From contig JAEYGI010000053.1 in NCBI GenBank assembly GCA_023402395.1, positions 62,001 to 126,000 on the forward strand: a stretch of DNA of 64,000 bases, written 5' to 3'. The translations under genes and the position numbers were made by a program. The notes below the pieces were generated by a model. That model did not search any database and was not told the DNA's origin. It saw nothing but the letters and a program-made list of their open reading frames with translations. The DNA comes from Bacillota bacterium. GTDB lineage: Bacteria; Bacillota; UBA4882; UBA8346. Each line of letters starts with the position of its first letter. The stretch's first letter is position 1. Below are positions 54,863-63,188 of this stretch, piece after piece.

Positions 54863-55126
54863 CTAACTTTTCGTCCCAATCAATACCAGCAATAGCCCGA
54901 TGCTGAGCAGCATCACCTTGTACCAGGAAAGTTTCACGGCAATGGCCGCGATGCCCAGGACGCTGACGGCGATGAAAACTAAGGGGCCGACCAAGCCGAG
55001 AAAAGCATTCATCCGTAACGCGGCCTCGACTTTTCCCGCTTTCAGGAAGATAAACGCGACCGCTATCTCCAATAAACCCGAGATGATCCGGATTACCGCC
55101 ATATTGTTGACCGTGGTTTGTTCCAT
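54863..55126 (-). CDS. YqhV-family (DUF2619) membrane protein
   Basis: 87 residues with three membrane helices. MAVIRIISGLLEIAVAFIFL and MNAFLGLVGPLVF match YqhV, a Firmicute protein encoded beside the spoIIIA cluster in Bacillus; its function is unknown. It lies 15 bp downstream of the UPF0756 gene, so the two form an operon. Confidence 0.82.
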   Translation of the reverse strand: MEQTTVNNMAVIRIISGLLEIAVAFIFLKAGKVEAALRMNAFLGLVGPLVFIAVSVLGIAAIAVKLSWYKVMLLSIGLLLVLIGTKS

Positions 55127-55141
55127 CGGTTCCCCCCATCC

Positions 55142-55609
55142 TTATCGTTTTCCGATGCCCAGCAAATTGAATAAAATGGCGGTGATTCCGGCGGCGGCCA
55201 GGGGGCCGACTGGGATCCCCTTCAGCAGCGAGACTCCGATCACCGTCCCCACCACCAGTCCCACCACGACTTCCGGCTCCACTTGCAGCAGGATCAGGCC
55301 CTGGCCGCACAGGTAGGCGGCTCCGATGCCCCCGAACACCGCCATCAACCCTCTCAGGCTCCGGAACGTGTTCATAATCTCGCCGAGGCCGACCCGATCC
55401 AATGAAAACGGGACCAATACCGCGATCAATAAAAACAGCAGTCCGACGTCGACCGCTCTCCGTTCCAGCAGCAACAGGATTGACTGCATCCGGACCAGTT
55501 TCAGCACCAGTAGGCTTCCGGCCCCCGCCGCGATCAGGTTGTTATTGAACGTCAGGCCCAGGGTAAAAATCACCAGTAACAACAAGTTGTCTTGGACCAC
55601 CGGTTTCAC
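55142..55609 (-). CDS. UPF0756 (DUF441) membrane protein
   Basis: 155 residues, four membrane helices, with FNNNLIAAGAGSLLVLKL and the C-terminal LLKGIPVGPLAAAGITAI typical of UPF0756 (YtwI-like). The function is unknown. It heads a two-gene unit with the YqhV-like protein. Confidence 0.88.
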   Translation of the reverse strand: MKPVVQDNLLLLVIFTLGLTFNNNLIAAGAGSLLVLKLVRMQSILLLLERRAVDVGLLFLLIAVLVPFSLDRVGLGEIMNTFRSLRGLMAVFGGIGAAYLCGQGLILLQVEPEVVVGLVVGTVIGVSLLKGIPVGPLAAAGITAILFNLLGIGKR

Positions 55610-55750
55610 CCCTTCGTTATGATTTTATTCCGGGCCGGTTTCTTTCAGACCGATTTGGCAAAACCCGTTCCAAAAGCATACAATATCCCGAAAATTCCCG
55701 CCCGGCTTGAATCTTTCAGGCGGCAGGGCAAACTTTAGGAGGAATTGCAA

Positions 55751-56551
55751 ATGCCGGAGTCCTGGGATTTCTTCGTTACCCCTCCCGTCGGCGGACGGCT
55801 TGGCAAACCGCGCGATTTCGGGGTTACGATGCTCATTGATAAAGGGCTGTCCCTGGGTGAAACCAGGAATCTGCTGGAGTTGGGCGCTCCCCATATTGAT
55901 TTCCTGAAACTCTCCTTTGGAACGATCGCGCTCTATCCGCCAAAGGTTCTGGCCAAAAAAGCCGCCCTGGCGGCCGAGTATCATGTCGCCGTCTACCCGG
56001 GCGGCACCTATTTCGAGATCTGTTACTGGCGCGGCCAATGGCAGGATTATTTTTATAAGCTGCTGCGGCTGGGCCTGGAGTGGGTGGAGATCTCCGACGG
56101 CACCCTCGATCTCACCCAGTCGGAACGGGAGCAGGCGATCCGGGCCGCCAAGGCGGCCGGCCTGAAGGTCATCACCGAGGTTGGCAAAAAAAACCCGTGC
56201 TGCCGGGTGGACGAGTGGAGCCTGGCGGAATCGGCCGAGCGCGATCTGGAGCTGGGGGCGTCCTGGGTGATCATTGAGTCGCGCGAGTCCGGCCACGGGA
56301 TCGGGATCTACGATCAAAACGGGGCCATTATCGAGGAAAAGCTCCAGGCTTTCAGCGACCGCCTGCCGCAACGCCGCATCCTTTGGGAGGCGCCGCTTAA
56401 AAACCAGCAGGCCCGGCTGATCAACGACTTCGGGCCTAATGTCAATCTCGGCAATATCCAGCCGTCCGAGGCGTTGGCCCTGGAAGCGCTCAGGCTCGGC
56501 CTCCGGAGCGATACCTGGCGCGTGGAAACCCCTGAGTTGAGTCGGGTTTGA
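55751..56551 (+). CDS. Phosphosulfolactate synthase (ComA family)
   Basis: 266 residues forming a TIM barrel: KPRDFGVTMLIDKGLS, HIDFLKLSFGT, VYPGGTYFEI, VEISDGTLDL, VITEVGKK. ComA joins sulfite and phosphoenolpyruvate. In methanogens this starts coenzyme M synthesis; in spore formers the homologue YitD is tied to 3-sulfolactate stored in spores. The spore setting here favours the latter. AGGAGG lies 8 nt before ATG 55751. Confidence 0.88.
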   Translation: MPESWDFFVTPPVGGRLGKPRDFGVTMLIDKGLSLGETRNLLELGAPHIDFLKLSFGTIALYPPKVLAKKAALAAEYHVAVYPGGTYFEICYWRGQWQDYFYKLLRLGLEWVEISDGTLDLTQSEREQAIRAAKAAGLKVITEVGKKNPCCRVDEWSLAESAERDLELGASWVIIESRESGHGIGIYDQNGAIIEEKLQAFSDRLPQRRILWEAPLKNQQARLINDFGPNVNLGNIQPSEALALEALRLGLRSDTWRVETPELSRV

Positions 56552-56738
56552 GTGGTTGAGAAAAGGCGGTTATTGATTGGTTGCCGGTTCGTAGTTGGTG
56601 GGTTACGTTGGCGGCGAGGCGGACTGATTTGTCTGACGGCGGTGACAAGTTCGTTGTTTTTTTCGGTTCTTTTTTGAGCCGGGCATCGAGTTCGTTTACG
56701 GTCTGCTCCAGGTGCTTAGCCCGTTCTGAGGGGCCTAC

Positions 56739-56824
56739 ATCGACCCCTCTCCCGGCCTCTCCCCGGCGCTGAATTTCAATGATGTGATTCGACGGGGAGA
56801 GGTGAATCGACGGAAACTTGGGTA
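56739..56824. repeat. R1 palindromic repeat, truncated copy
   Basis: Shares the ATCGACCCCTCTCCCGGCCT start, the GGGGAGAGG arm and the CGGAAACTTGGGT end with the copies at 58976 and 59528, but lacks their last 50 bp. It lies in the 484-bp gap before the methyltransferase, where no gene was seen. Confidence 0.75.
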
Positions 56825-56906
56825 CTGCCATACATGAAATTTTCAGGTTCTGTTCATAAATAATTGTTTGTAAAAAACTAGGCAAAAAAAGCCTATGTAA
56901 AACGCC

Positions 56907-56995
56907 TATATAAGTTGAAGTAAATTCCGATTTGATTTATTTGCATTCGGCGTTAAGAATGCAAATTTAGTAAAGATATTTACTTCATCCTATAT
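56907..56995. repeat. R3 palindromic element, intergenic copy
   Basis: TATATAAGTTGAAGTAAAT and ATTTACTTCATCCTATAT ends with an inner TTTGCATTC / GAATGCAAA, 89 bp, clearly the same element as in hsp20. GCCTATG and CATAGGC flank it as a further inverted pair. Confidence 0.85.
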
Positions 56996-57035
56996 GCATA
57001 GGCTAGCGCAACGACTACTCCCGCTTATGAGTAGC

Positions 57036-57665
57036 TTATCGTTCTTTTTGACATTTTACCATTATAAATTTAAATGGAGGTTTATTCTCCTGATCCTTAT
57101 GCGGCTCAACAATTTCCGAGATTTCTATTAGCCCAGATTTTCCAAATTCTTGTTTTATCGAGTCGGAATCATAAAAAAACATTTTTACCCCTTCCATTAC
57201 CTCGAAATAGTCTTTCCCCAATTGTTTTCCCTTTCCAAACATTGGGGTTTCTTTGGAAATCGTAATAAAAATCATGTATCCGTTTGGTTTTAACTGACTA
57301 TAGCAATCTTTAATAAATTTCTTTCTCTCGTCATTATTCAATAAGTGAATCAGCGCGTAGCAAAATATGCCGTCATAAAGTTGGTCATCAAAGGGCATCT
57401 CAGTTACTGAACCTTGATAGATATTAATATCAATGCCATTTTCCCTTGCCAAACCAATTGCTGTTTTTGAAATTTCAATACCTGTCACATTAATTCCGTT
57501 GTCAATAAAAACCTTGGCATTTCTGCCATATCCAATACCCGGTATTAATATGTCCTTGACTTTCCTTTCAAGAAAAAAGTCCTTGGTCAAGATTGCCGAG
57601 TCTGAAGGTTCAAATCCCCACATTGTTTGTTTTTCTACGAAACTTGACTCCCAAAATTCGGTCAT
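57036..57665 (-). CDS. Class I SAM-dependent methyltransferase (thiopurine/tellurite-type)
   Basis: 209 residues. Motif I ILIPGIGYGRNAKVF, acidic end of strand 2 in VTGIEISKTAI and motif SVTEMPF-DDQLYDGIFCYAL. The FWESSFVEKQTMWGFEPSDS start resembles TehB/TPMT-like enzymes. It is strongly AT-rich compared with the left part of the window, consistent with acquisition. A 38-bp R4 repeat sits 24 bp upstream of the start. The substrate is unknown. Confidence 0.85.
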   Translation of the reverse strand: MTEFWESSFVEKQTMWGFEPSDSAILTKDFFLERKVKDILIPGIGYGRNAKVFIDNGINVTGIEISKTAIGLARENGIDINIYQGSVTEMPFDDQLYDGIFCYALIHLLNNDERKKFIKDCYSQLKPNGYMIFITISKETPMFGKGKQLGKDYFEVMEGVKMFFYDSDSIKQEFGKSGLIEISEIVEPHKDQENKPPFKFIMVKCQKER

Positions 57666-57688
57666 AACTTATCTCCTTTATATTTCCG

Positions 57689-57726
57689 TTTAAAAACTTG
57701 AACGTTTTCTCCAAGAGGCCCACGGT
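57689..57726. repeat. R4 repeat, copy 1
   Basis: A 38-bp segment (AAAAACTTGAACGTT ... CCAAGAGGCCCACGGT) recurs with one mismatch at 61700-61737. The rest of the 386-bp gap to 58051 is AT-rich; CTTGGAGAAAA near 57750 can pair with TTTTCTCCAAG in the repeat. No gene was seen. Confidence 0.7.
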
Positions 57727-58051
57727 CTGTCATATTTTGCACTATCTAATCAACTTGGAGAAAAGACCCCGCATTCATTTATCACCTTTTTAAGGAGTGG
57801 TCTACCAAAACCGCCAGATCAGAATTATAATTTCCTAAAAGTATTTTTTTGATAGATATTATTTATGATTTTTATTTATTCCATTTAACCATTTTAAATC
57901 TGGTATACCCATTTAACCTATTATCCTTATACTCTTATTTTATCAAAACTTCGACATTCCCATCTTCCTTCCTGTGAGATTCTGTAAACACCATCTATTT
58001 TTATGATAGAATAATGGTAGAATATTGCTGTACCCAAAAGGAGGCTGGATC

Positions 58052-58834
58052 TTGAAAACAAATCTCTTTTACTTCTCCGCCACCGGAAACTCATTCGCTG
58101 TCGCCAAAGACCTCGCCGCCAAACTTCCCGAAGCCCAAATTTTTGCGATTCCAAGAGTAATCAATGGTGAGATCGACTTAAGCGCGGACAATATCGGGCT
58201 TGTTTTCCCGGTCTATTTTGAAGGCCTGCCACGTCTGGTAATTGATTTTATCAACCGCTTGGAATCGGATAAAATCACATACCTGTTTGCAGTCTGCACT
58301 TGTGGGGGGTTCCCAATGGGCACATTGTCCCAAACCCGAAATCTGCTAAAATCAAAGGGCATTACCTTAAACGCCGGTTTTTCCATTCGAATGCCCGGAA
58401 ATTATCTGCTAAAATACGGCGCCTTCCCGATGGGAATACAAAAGAAAATACTTAATAAAGCAGCGAAAAAAATCGAGGCCATTGCGGCTACAGTTCAAAA
58501 TCGGCAAAATAACGCCATCAAACCTAATAACCGCTTAATCAATTTCATTGGAGGATTCTTTTATCAATCAATGTTCCCTAAATTACCAAGCCTTGACCGT
58601 AATTTTACCGTCTCCGCCAAGTGTACCGGTTGTAATCTTTGTGAAAAAGTATGTCCGGTTCGAAATATTAACATGGCGGCTAACCGCCCCACTTGGGGAG
58701 GAAATTGCGAACAATGCCTAGCCTGCATCCAATGGTGCCCTACCGAAGCCATCCAATACGGGAACAAAACGGCTAATCGTAAACGCTATCGCCATCCTGG
58801 AGTGACGGCCAGTGAGCTATATCGGGAGCCATAA
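58052..58834 (+). CDS. EFR1-family flavodoxin/ferredoxin protein
   Basis: 260 residues. The N-terminal flavodoxin-like FMN site reads FYFSATGNSFAVAKDL. The C-terminal third has two 4Fe-4S motifs, CTGCNLCEKVCPV and CEQCLACIQWCPT. EFR1 proteins are thought to pass electrons between FMN and clusters; the partner is unknown. The start is TTG after AAAGGAGG. Confidence 0.88.
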   Translation: MKTNLFYFSATGNSFAVAKDLAAKLPEAQIFAIPRVINGEIDLSADNIGLVFPVYFEGLPRLVIDFINRLESDKITYLFAVCTCGGFPMGTLSQTRNLLKSKGITLNAGFSIRMPGNYLLKYGAFPMGIQKKILNKAAKKIEAIAATVQNRQNNAIKPNNRLINFIGGFFYQSMFPKLPSLDRNFTVSAKCTGCNLCEKVCPVRNINMAANRPTWGGNCEQCLACIQWCPTEAIQYGNKTANRKRYRHPGVTASELYREP

Positions 58835-58887
58835 ACATTATCGCGTCGTTATTTTTACTATTACAATCGAGCCAAGTTTAATAAGCC

Positions 58888-58962
58888 CCGTCATCCCTCT
58901 CCGTGAATCCGCTTCCTTGAGCCGCATCCCCGGAGAGGGCGGGGTGAGGTGAATTGGCATCC
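58888..58962. repeat. R2 palindromic repeat, copy 1
   Basis: About 75 bp with arms CCCTCTCCG / CGGAGAGGG around GCTTCCTTGAGCCGCAT; nearly identical to 59666-59741 and 63196-63270. Confidence 0.85.
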
Positions 58963-58975
58963 TCGATAGCTACAA

Positions 58976-59116
58976 TCGACCCCTCTCCCGGTCTCTCCCC
59001 GGCGATGAATTTCAATGATGCCGGTTCGACGGGGAGAGGTGAATCGTCGGAAACTTGGGTCTATTTTTTAGGCCTTCAATCCGGGCTTTCGAGATGCCTA
59101 AGTTTCATGCTCCGTT
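58976..59116. repeat. R1 repeat, left of the DUF559 gene
   Basis: 141 bp, same orientation and about 97% identical to 59528-59669: two substitutions and one inserted base in the compared part. Arms CCTCTCCC / GGGGAGAGG. Confidence 0.88.
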
Positions 59117-59126
59117 ATCCCGAAAC

Positions 59127-59504
59127 TTATTTTGCAGATTCGCTAACTTCGCGAATTCGTTGAATAACCTGATAAATATCCCTTTGAATTTCTTCATTGC
59201 GTATTCGGATAACTTGCAACCCCCGGGATGAAATGATCCGATCCCGTTCCGCATCATACTCTCTCTGCCGTTCATGAATTCCTCCATCGATTTCAATAAC
59301 CAGTCCAGCGGCATGACAATAAAAATCGGCAATAAATCCGTCAATCGCTTGCTGCCTGCGAAAATATAACCCGTTCAATTGATGGTTTCGTAAATAATAC
59401 CAAAGCTTCTTCTCTTCGGGTGTCATTTCACGCCGAAGTTGCTTAGCCCGTTCTTGCTTGGTTGGACTGACCTTTTGGCCTGCGATAATCTGTTTTTCTT
59501 TCAT
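59127..59504 (-). CDS. DUF559 endonuclease-like protein
   Basis: 125 residues: REMTPEEKKLWYYLRNHQLN, FRRQQAIDGFIADFYCH, LVIEIDGGIHERQREYDAER. This is the DUF559 fold, related to Vsr/restriction-type nucleases, with the core D-(14)-E-x-D/H pattern. It is placed between two direct R1 copies with only 10-23 bp to spare, as in a cassette. R1 or R2 copies elsewhere have no such gene. Confidence 0.85.
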   Translation of the reverse strand: MKEKQIIAGQKVSPTKQERAKQLRREMTPEEKKLWYYLRNHQLNGLYFRRQQAIDGFIADFYCHAAGLVIEIDGGIHERQREYDAERDRIISSRGLQVIRIRNEEIQRDIYQVIQRIREVSESAK

Positions 59505-59527
59505 GAGTGCTCCTTTAAATGGCCTAA

Positions 59528-59669
59528 ATCGACCCCTCTCCCGGCCTCTCCCCGGCGATGAATTTCAATGATACCGGTTCGACGGGGAAGAGGTGAATCG
59601 TCGGAAACTTGGGTCTATTTTTTAGGCCTTCAATCCGGGCTTTCGAGATGCCTAAGTTTCATGCTCCGT
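59528..59669. repeat. R1 repeat, right of the DUF559 gene
   Basis: Direct repeat of 58976-59116, beginning 24 bp beyond the nuclease start codon. Confidence 0.88.
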
Positions 59670-59741
59670 CATCCCTCTCCGTGAACCCGCTTCCTTGAGC
59701 CGCATCCCCGGAGAGGGCCGGGGTGAGGTGAATTGGCATCC
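59666..59741. repeat. R2 palindromic repeat, copy 2
   Basis: Joins the end of the R1 copy directly, and is followed by GGCATCCT as in copies 1 and 3 (GGCATCC). Confidence 0.85.
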
Positions 59742-59908
59742 TGAACCCGATCTTTCAAACCCTAATCTTCTCCACTCAGGGAAGCGACAAAAATATACTT
59801 GATATACATTATCTTCAGTGGGTAACAGACCCACATGGTAATCTCGAAAGGCTTTACCAACTCGTATTTTTCTCGTTTAATTGGCAATGCCGTTTTTTGT
59901 GAAACCTA

Positions 59909-59937
59909 TTGGCAAGTAAACGCTCGTCGACTATAAT
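59909..59937 (+). promoter_or_regulatory. Promoter of the TetR gene
   Basis: TTGGCA, 17 bp, TATAAT, 40 bp upstream of the TetR start. The rest of the gap 59742-59976 shows no gene. Confidence 0.75.
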
Positions 59938-59976
59938 AATGGTGAACGGCAGTTTACTGCATGGGGAGGATTTTAG

Positions 59977-60606
59977 ATGGCCGACACAAAAGAAAACATT
60001 TTGCATACTGCGCTTCGTTTGTTTGCGCGGGATGGATATGAGGCCGCTTCGGTCAGCGATATTGCCGGGGAGCTTAGCATGACAAAAGGGGCTTTATACA
60101 AGCACTATAAGAATAAGCGGGATATATTCGACAGCATTGTGGAGCGTATGTATCAGATGGATGTTGAAAGAGCGAAAAAGTATGAAGTGCCGGAGGAAAC
60201 ATTTGATAAATCACCGTCTGCCTACCGCAATACTGCTATGGATAAAATCAAGGTTTTCATCGAGGCGCAGTTTCTTTTTTGGACGGAGGAGCAATTTGCC
60301 AGTAATTTCCGAAAAATGTTGACTTTGGAGCAATACAGAAACCCGGAAATCATGGAACTGTATCAAAAATGCCTTGTAAGCGGGCCGGTCAGCTATATGG
60401 AAGATTTATTCCGTGAAATGATGGAACAAGGTATTTGGAACAAAAGCAACCCAAAACAGCTTGCGCTTGAGTTTTACGCGCCGTTTTATTTGTTGGTAAG
60501 CATTTCAGATGCAACGCCTGACAAGAAAGAGGCCGCTAAGCTATTAGCGGCGCACATTGAGCGGTTTATAGAAAAGAACGCCTCCCCGCGGAAACAAAAG
60601 GAGTAA
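59977..60606 (+). CDS. TetR-family regulator
   Basis: 209 residues. HTH region LFARDGYEAASVSDIAGELS, then TKGALYKHYKNKRDIFDSIV; a helical ligand domain follows. GGGGAGG precedes the ATG. It lies 37 bp before a methyltransferase gene on the same strand and probably controls that pair. The two are more AT-rich than the core genes. Confidence 0.9.
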   Translation: MADTKENILHTALRLFARDGYEAASVSDIAGELSMTKGALYKHYKNKRDIFDSIVERMYQMDVERAKKYEVPEETFDKSPSAYRNTAMDKIKVFIEAQFLFWTEEQFASNFRKMLTLEQYRNPEIMELYQKCLVSGPVSYMEDLFREMMEQGIWNKSNPKQLALEFYAPFYLLVSISDATPDKKEAAKLLAAHIERFIEKNASPRKQKE

Positions 60607-60643
60607 AGCCAAAGGTATAATTAGAAGATAAGGAGTATGAACA

Positions 60644-61411
60644 ATGGAAGAAATAACAATCCACGAATTTGATTTTGGCCTCATCAACGAATTTTTCACA
60701 GAGCTTGAACGGCAGGGACCCGGCAGCTCCGAAGAAACCATCAGGGCCTTAGGTTTTATCGGCAATCTTTCAAACAAAACAAAAATTGCCGATTTAGGCT
60801 GCGGCACAGGCGCTCAAACAATGGTTCTGGCACAAAATACCGAAGCAACCATCACCGCCCTCGACCTTTACGCCGGATCGATTGATAAACTTAACGCAAC
60901 AGCCGGAAAACTTGGTTTGCAGAACAGGGTAAAGGGCATTATCGGTTCAATGGATAATTTGCCGTTTCAGAATGACGAATTTGACCTTATATGGTCTGAG
61001 GGGGCTATTGCCAATATCGGTTTTGAAAAAGGCTTGAATCACTGGAAGGGGTTCCTCAAAAAAGATGGTTATGTTGCCGTAACATATGAGTCATGGTTTG
61101 CTGATGAGCGTCCCGCTGAAATTGAGAAGTGGTGGTTGGACGCAGTTCCCGAAATTAGCACAATAGGGCATAATATTTCCATCATGCAAAAAACAGGTTA
61201 TATTCCTGTTGCCGCATTTACGCTGCCTGAAAGTTGTTGGATAGAAAATTATTTTATTCCGCAAAAAGCAAGGCAAGAGGAATTTTTGAAAGAACATACG
61301 GGAAATGAAACCGTTGAGAAAATGATTGCACTTATGAGGCGTGAGGCAGACTTGTATTCAAAATACAAACAGTATTATGGATATGTATTTTATATTGGGA
61401 AAAAGATGTAA
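60644..61411 (+). CDS. SAM-dependent methyltransferase
   Basis: 255 residues. Motif [28 protein letters not shown] and [14 protein letters not shown]. The C-terminal part has a cap ([20 protein letters not shown]). It is similar in layout to small-molecule methyltransferases; substrate unknown. AAGGAG precedes the ATG. It is co-transcribed with the TetR gene. Confidence 0.87.
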   Translation: MEEITIHEFDFGLINEFFTELERQGPGSSEETIRALGFIGNLSNKTKIADLGCGTGAQTMVLAQNTEATITALDLYAGSIDKLNATAGKLGLQNRVKGIIGSMDNLPFQNDEFDLIWSEGAIANIGFEKGLNHWKGFLKKDGYVAVTYESWFADERPAEIEKWWLDAVPEISTIGHNISIMQKTGYIPVAAFTLPESCWIENYFIPQKARQEEFLKEHTGNETVEKMIALMRREADLYSKYKQYYGYVFYIGKKM

Positions 61412-62092
61412 AATGCGCAAGTTGATGAAAACCGCCCCATTTTGAAACGATATCAATTTGCCCTTGTCGAAAATGGGATTTCGGCAGAGTTCACTGATAA
61501 ACGGCATGTCTGTCCTCCTGAGTCAGACTTTCATGCCTGATCTCCGATCATCTGTTACCGTTCTCTCAAGTCTACGCAAGGGGTGCAGGGGTTTTGCGGT
61601 AAACCCCTGCCCGCCATGACGGCGGAAATGAGATACCGGCCCAGAAGGTTTTAAGATTTGGTTTGATAATTCCCAGAAGCAATATCATTTTAATATAATT
61701 TTAAAAACTTGAACGTTCTCTCCAAGAGGCCCACGGTTTCGTCGGCGAGTGACTTTTTTATTGCGAAAAAAGTCACCAAAAACGCACCGGAACCGGCGTG
61801 GTTCCGGACCTCCTGCGATTCATCCGGTAACGGTCGCCGCCATCCCTGGCAGTACGCAACCGCACCAAGTGAAGTCTTCGATCCCGACCGCTGTTTTCCA
61901 TCCATATAAAAAAGCGGCGTGAATGACCCTCCGTGGAAGGCGGGTGCATCTTTTGTTACTGCCTAAGAGCATTTATTTATGAAACACTCTGATTACCTCT
62001 CTTCATCGCACGACCTCTTCCCTGCCGGTCAGGACTCGATCATATTTTTCACGCCTCCGGATGGGGCGGCCCACAACCACTTTTCCTTCTCT
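61412..62092. other. 681-bp gap with hairpins and an R4 copy
   Basis: No convincing gene. It contains a CAGGGGTTT / AAACCCCTG hairpin near 61587-61611, the R4 repeat copy at 61700-61737, and a GTGACTTTTTT / AAAAAAGTCAC palindrome near 61751. A 71-codon minus frame at 61690-61905 starts in this area but reads through the R4 repeat and hairpin, so it is not called. Confidence 0.5.
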
Positions 62093-62401
62093 TCACACTT
62101 TGATCTTCTCCACTCCCCTGCCCACCAGCGCCGTCCAGTAGCCGATTAAGATCCCGTCCATCAGCGCCTCGCTGTAGATTAGCTCGTCCCTGCGGAGAAT
62201 CTGCTCAAACCAGATATTATCATACTCTTTCAACAACTCATTGTCCTCCGGGGTTAGTTTGGCTGCGACCAGCTCCAGCAGTTCATCCGGGCGCTCCCTC
62301 AGCTTTTTGTATTCGGGGTCGTCTTTGATTACCTCATCGTCGATTTGGCAGATCCGGTCAAAGATGTATTTTCTGATGCCATTGTCTTTGTCGGTGAGCA
62401 T
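62093..62401 (-). CDS. Small hypothetical protein
   Basis: 102 residues, acidic, helical: DNGIRKYIFDRICQIDDEVI, then LTPEDNELLKEYDNIWFEQI and GILIGYWTALVG. No domain was recognised, although similar short proteins are frequent in Clostridia. AAGGAGG precedes the ATG. It is divergent from the ribbon-helix-helix gene and shares the operator-containing region. Confidence 0.7.
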   Translation of the reverse strand: MLTDKDNGIRKYIFDRICQIDDEVIKDDPEYKKLRERPDELLELVAAKLTPEDNELLKEYDNIWFEQILRRDELIYSEALMDGILIGYWTALVGRGVEKIKV

Positions 62402-62465
62402 GGGATTAGCCTCCTTGGGTTAATTGTAAGTTTGAAGGATAAAATTCATGGGTTTCTATTTTAAT

Positions 62466-62514
62466 ACACCACTGTGGTGTTGACATATTTGAATTGATTA
62501 TATCACAGTGGTGT
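62466..62514. promoter_or_regulatory. Paired palindromic operators between divergent genes
   Basis: ACACCACTGTGGTGT (62466-62480) is a perfect palindrome about its central T, and CACAGTGGTGT (62504-62514) repeats one and a half arms, 23 bp further on. TTGACA (62480-62485) overlaps the first, and TATAAT on the minus strand (62497-62502) lies between them. Confidence 0.7.
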
Positions 62515-62546
62515 AATTTTTGGCAAAATATAAATGAGGTGATATA

Positions 62547-62690
62547 ATGCCAATAAATGAAGATATCAATACCAGAATCAATCTAACAATTCCAAAAGAA
62601 CTAAAACGACAATTAGAGGCCGAGGCCAAAGAACAGAGTAGATCTCTTAATAATTATATTCTTTATCTCTTAAACAAGAGACAGAAGTGA
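62547..62690 (+). CDS. Arc-like ribbon-helix-helix regulator
   Basis: 47 residues: NTRINLTIPKELKRQLEAEA, then EQSRSLNNYILYLLNKR. The beta-strand RINLTI followed by two helices is the ribbon-helix-helix fold of Arc/CopG-type repressors. GAGGTG precedes the ATG. It is immediately downstream of the paired operators, so autorepression is likely. Confidence 0.82.
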   Translation: MPINEDINTRINLTIPKELKRQLEAEAKEQSRSLNNYILYLLNKRQK

Positions 62691-62834
62691 ACATCCTATC
62701 AAGGATGCGGAACGAATCTTGGAATCAGTTATTCGGTGATAGGGTAAAAAAAGCCGAACTATAAAGCGTTCGATTAATAAAAAATCTCCTTTATTGGGTA
62801 AATTCCTTGCCATTAGATGCAGGTGGTGGCTGAT

Positions 62835-63053
62835 TTGATAATTCAAACAAAATTCGGAGAACGTTTGAAACAATTACGGGAAGAAGCTAATCTTACTATG
62901 GAACAACTCGCGGCAAATTTAGGGACAAAAAAGCAAACCATTAGCAGATATGAAAATAATCAGCGGGAGCCGGAATATGCTACCCTTATTAAAATCGCCC
63001 AATTTTTCAATGTATCAACTGATTATCTTCTCGGGTTGATAGATCGTAAATAA
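62835..63053 (+). CDS. XRE-family HTH protein
   Basis: 72 residues from TTG 62835 (AGGTGG upstream); ATG 62817 is an alternative without a site. FGERLKQLREEANLTMEQLA, GTKKQTISRYENNQREPEYA, FFNVSTDYLLGL is a textbook single-domain Cro/CI HTH. No toxin or phage partner follows; a repeat region begins 140 bp downstream. Confidence 0.85.
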   Translation: MIIQTKFGERLKQLREEANLTMEQLAANLGTKKQTISRYENNQREPEYATLIKIAQFFNVSTDYLLGLIDRK

Positions 63054-63188
63054 TCAGCATGTTTTTAACTTAACCAACACAGATCTTAGCGACAAACAGC
63101 CAAATTTGATATTTTCGTATTCTATTTGGCCGACTGAAACCCAGCTCTGTTTTTTGGCTCCAGTCCGGACATTCAAAAGGCCTAAGTT

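Noticed and set aside
61690..61905. 71-codon minus-strand frame
   Set aside because: Runs through the R4 repeat and a palindrome, has no ribosome site and no recognised domain.
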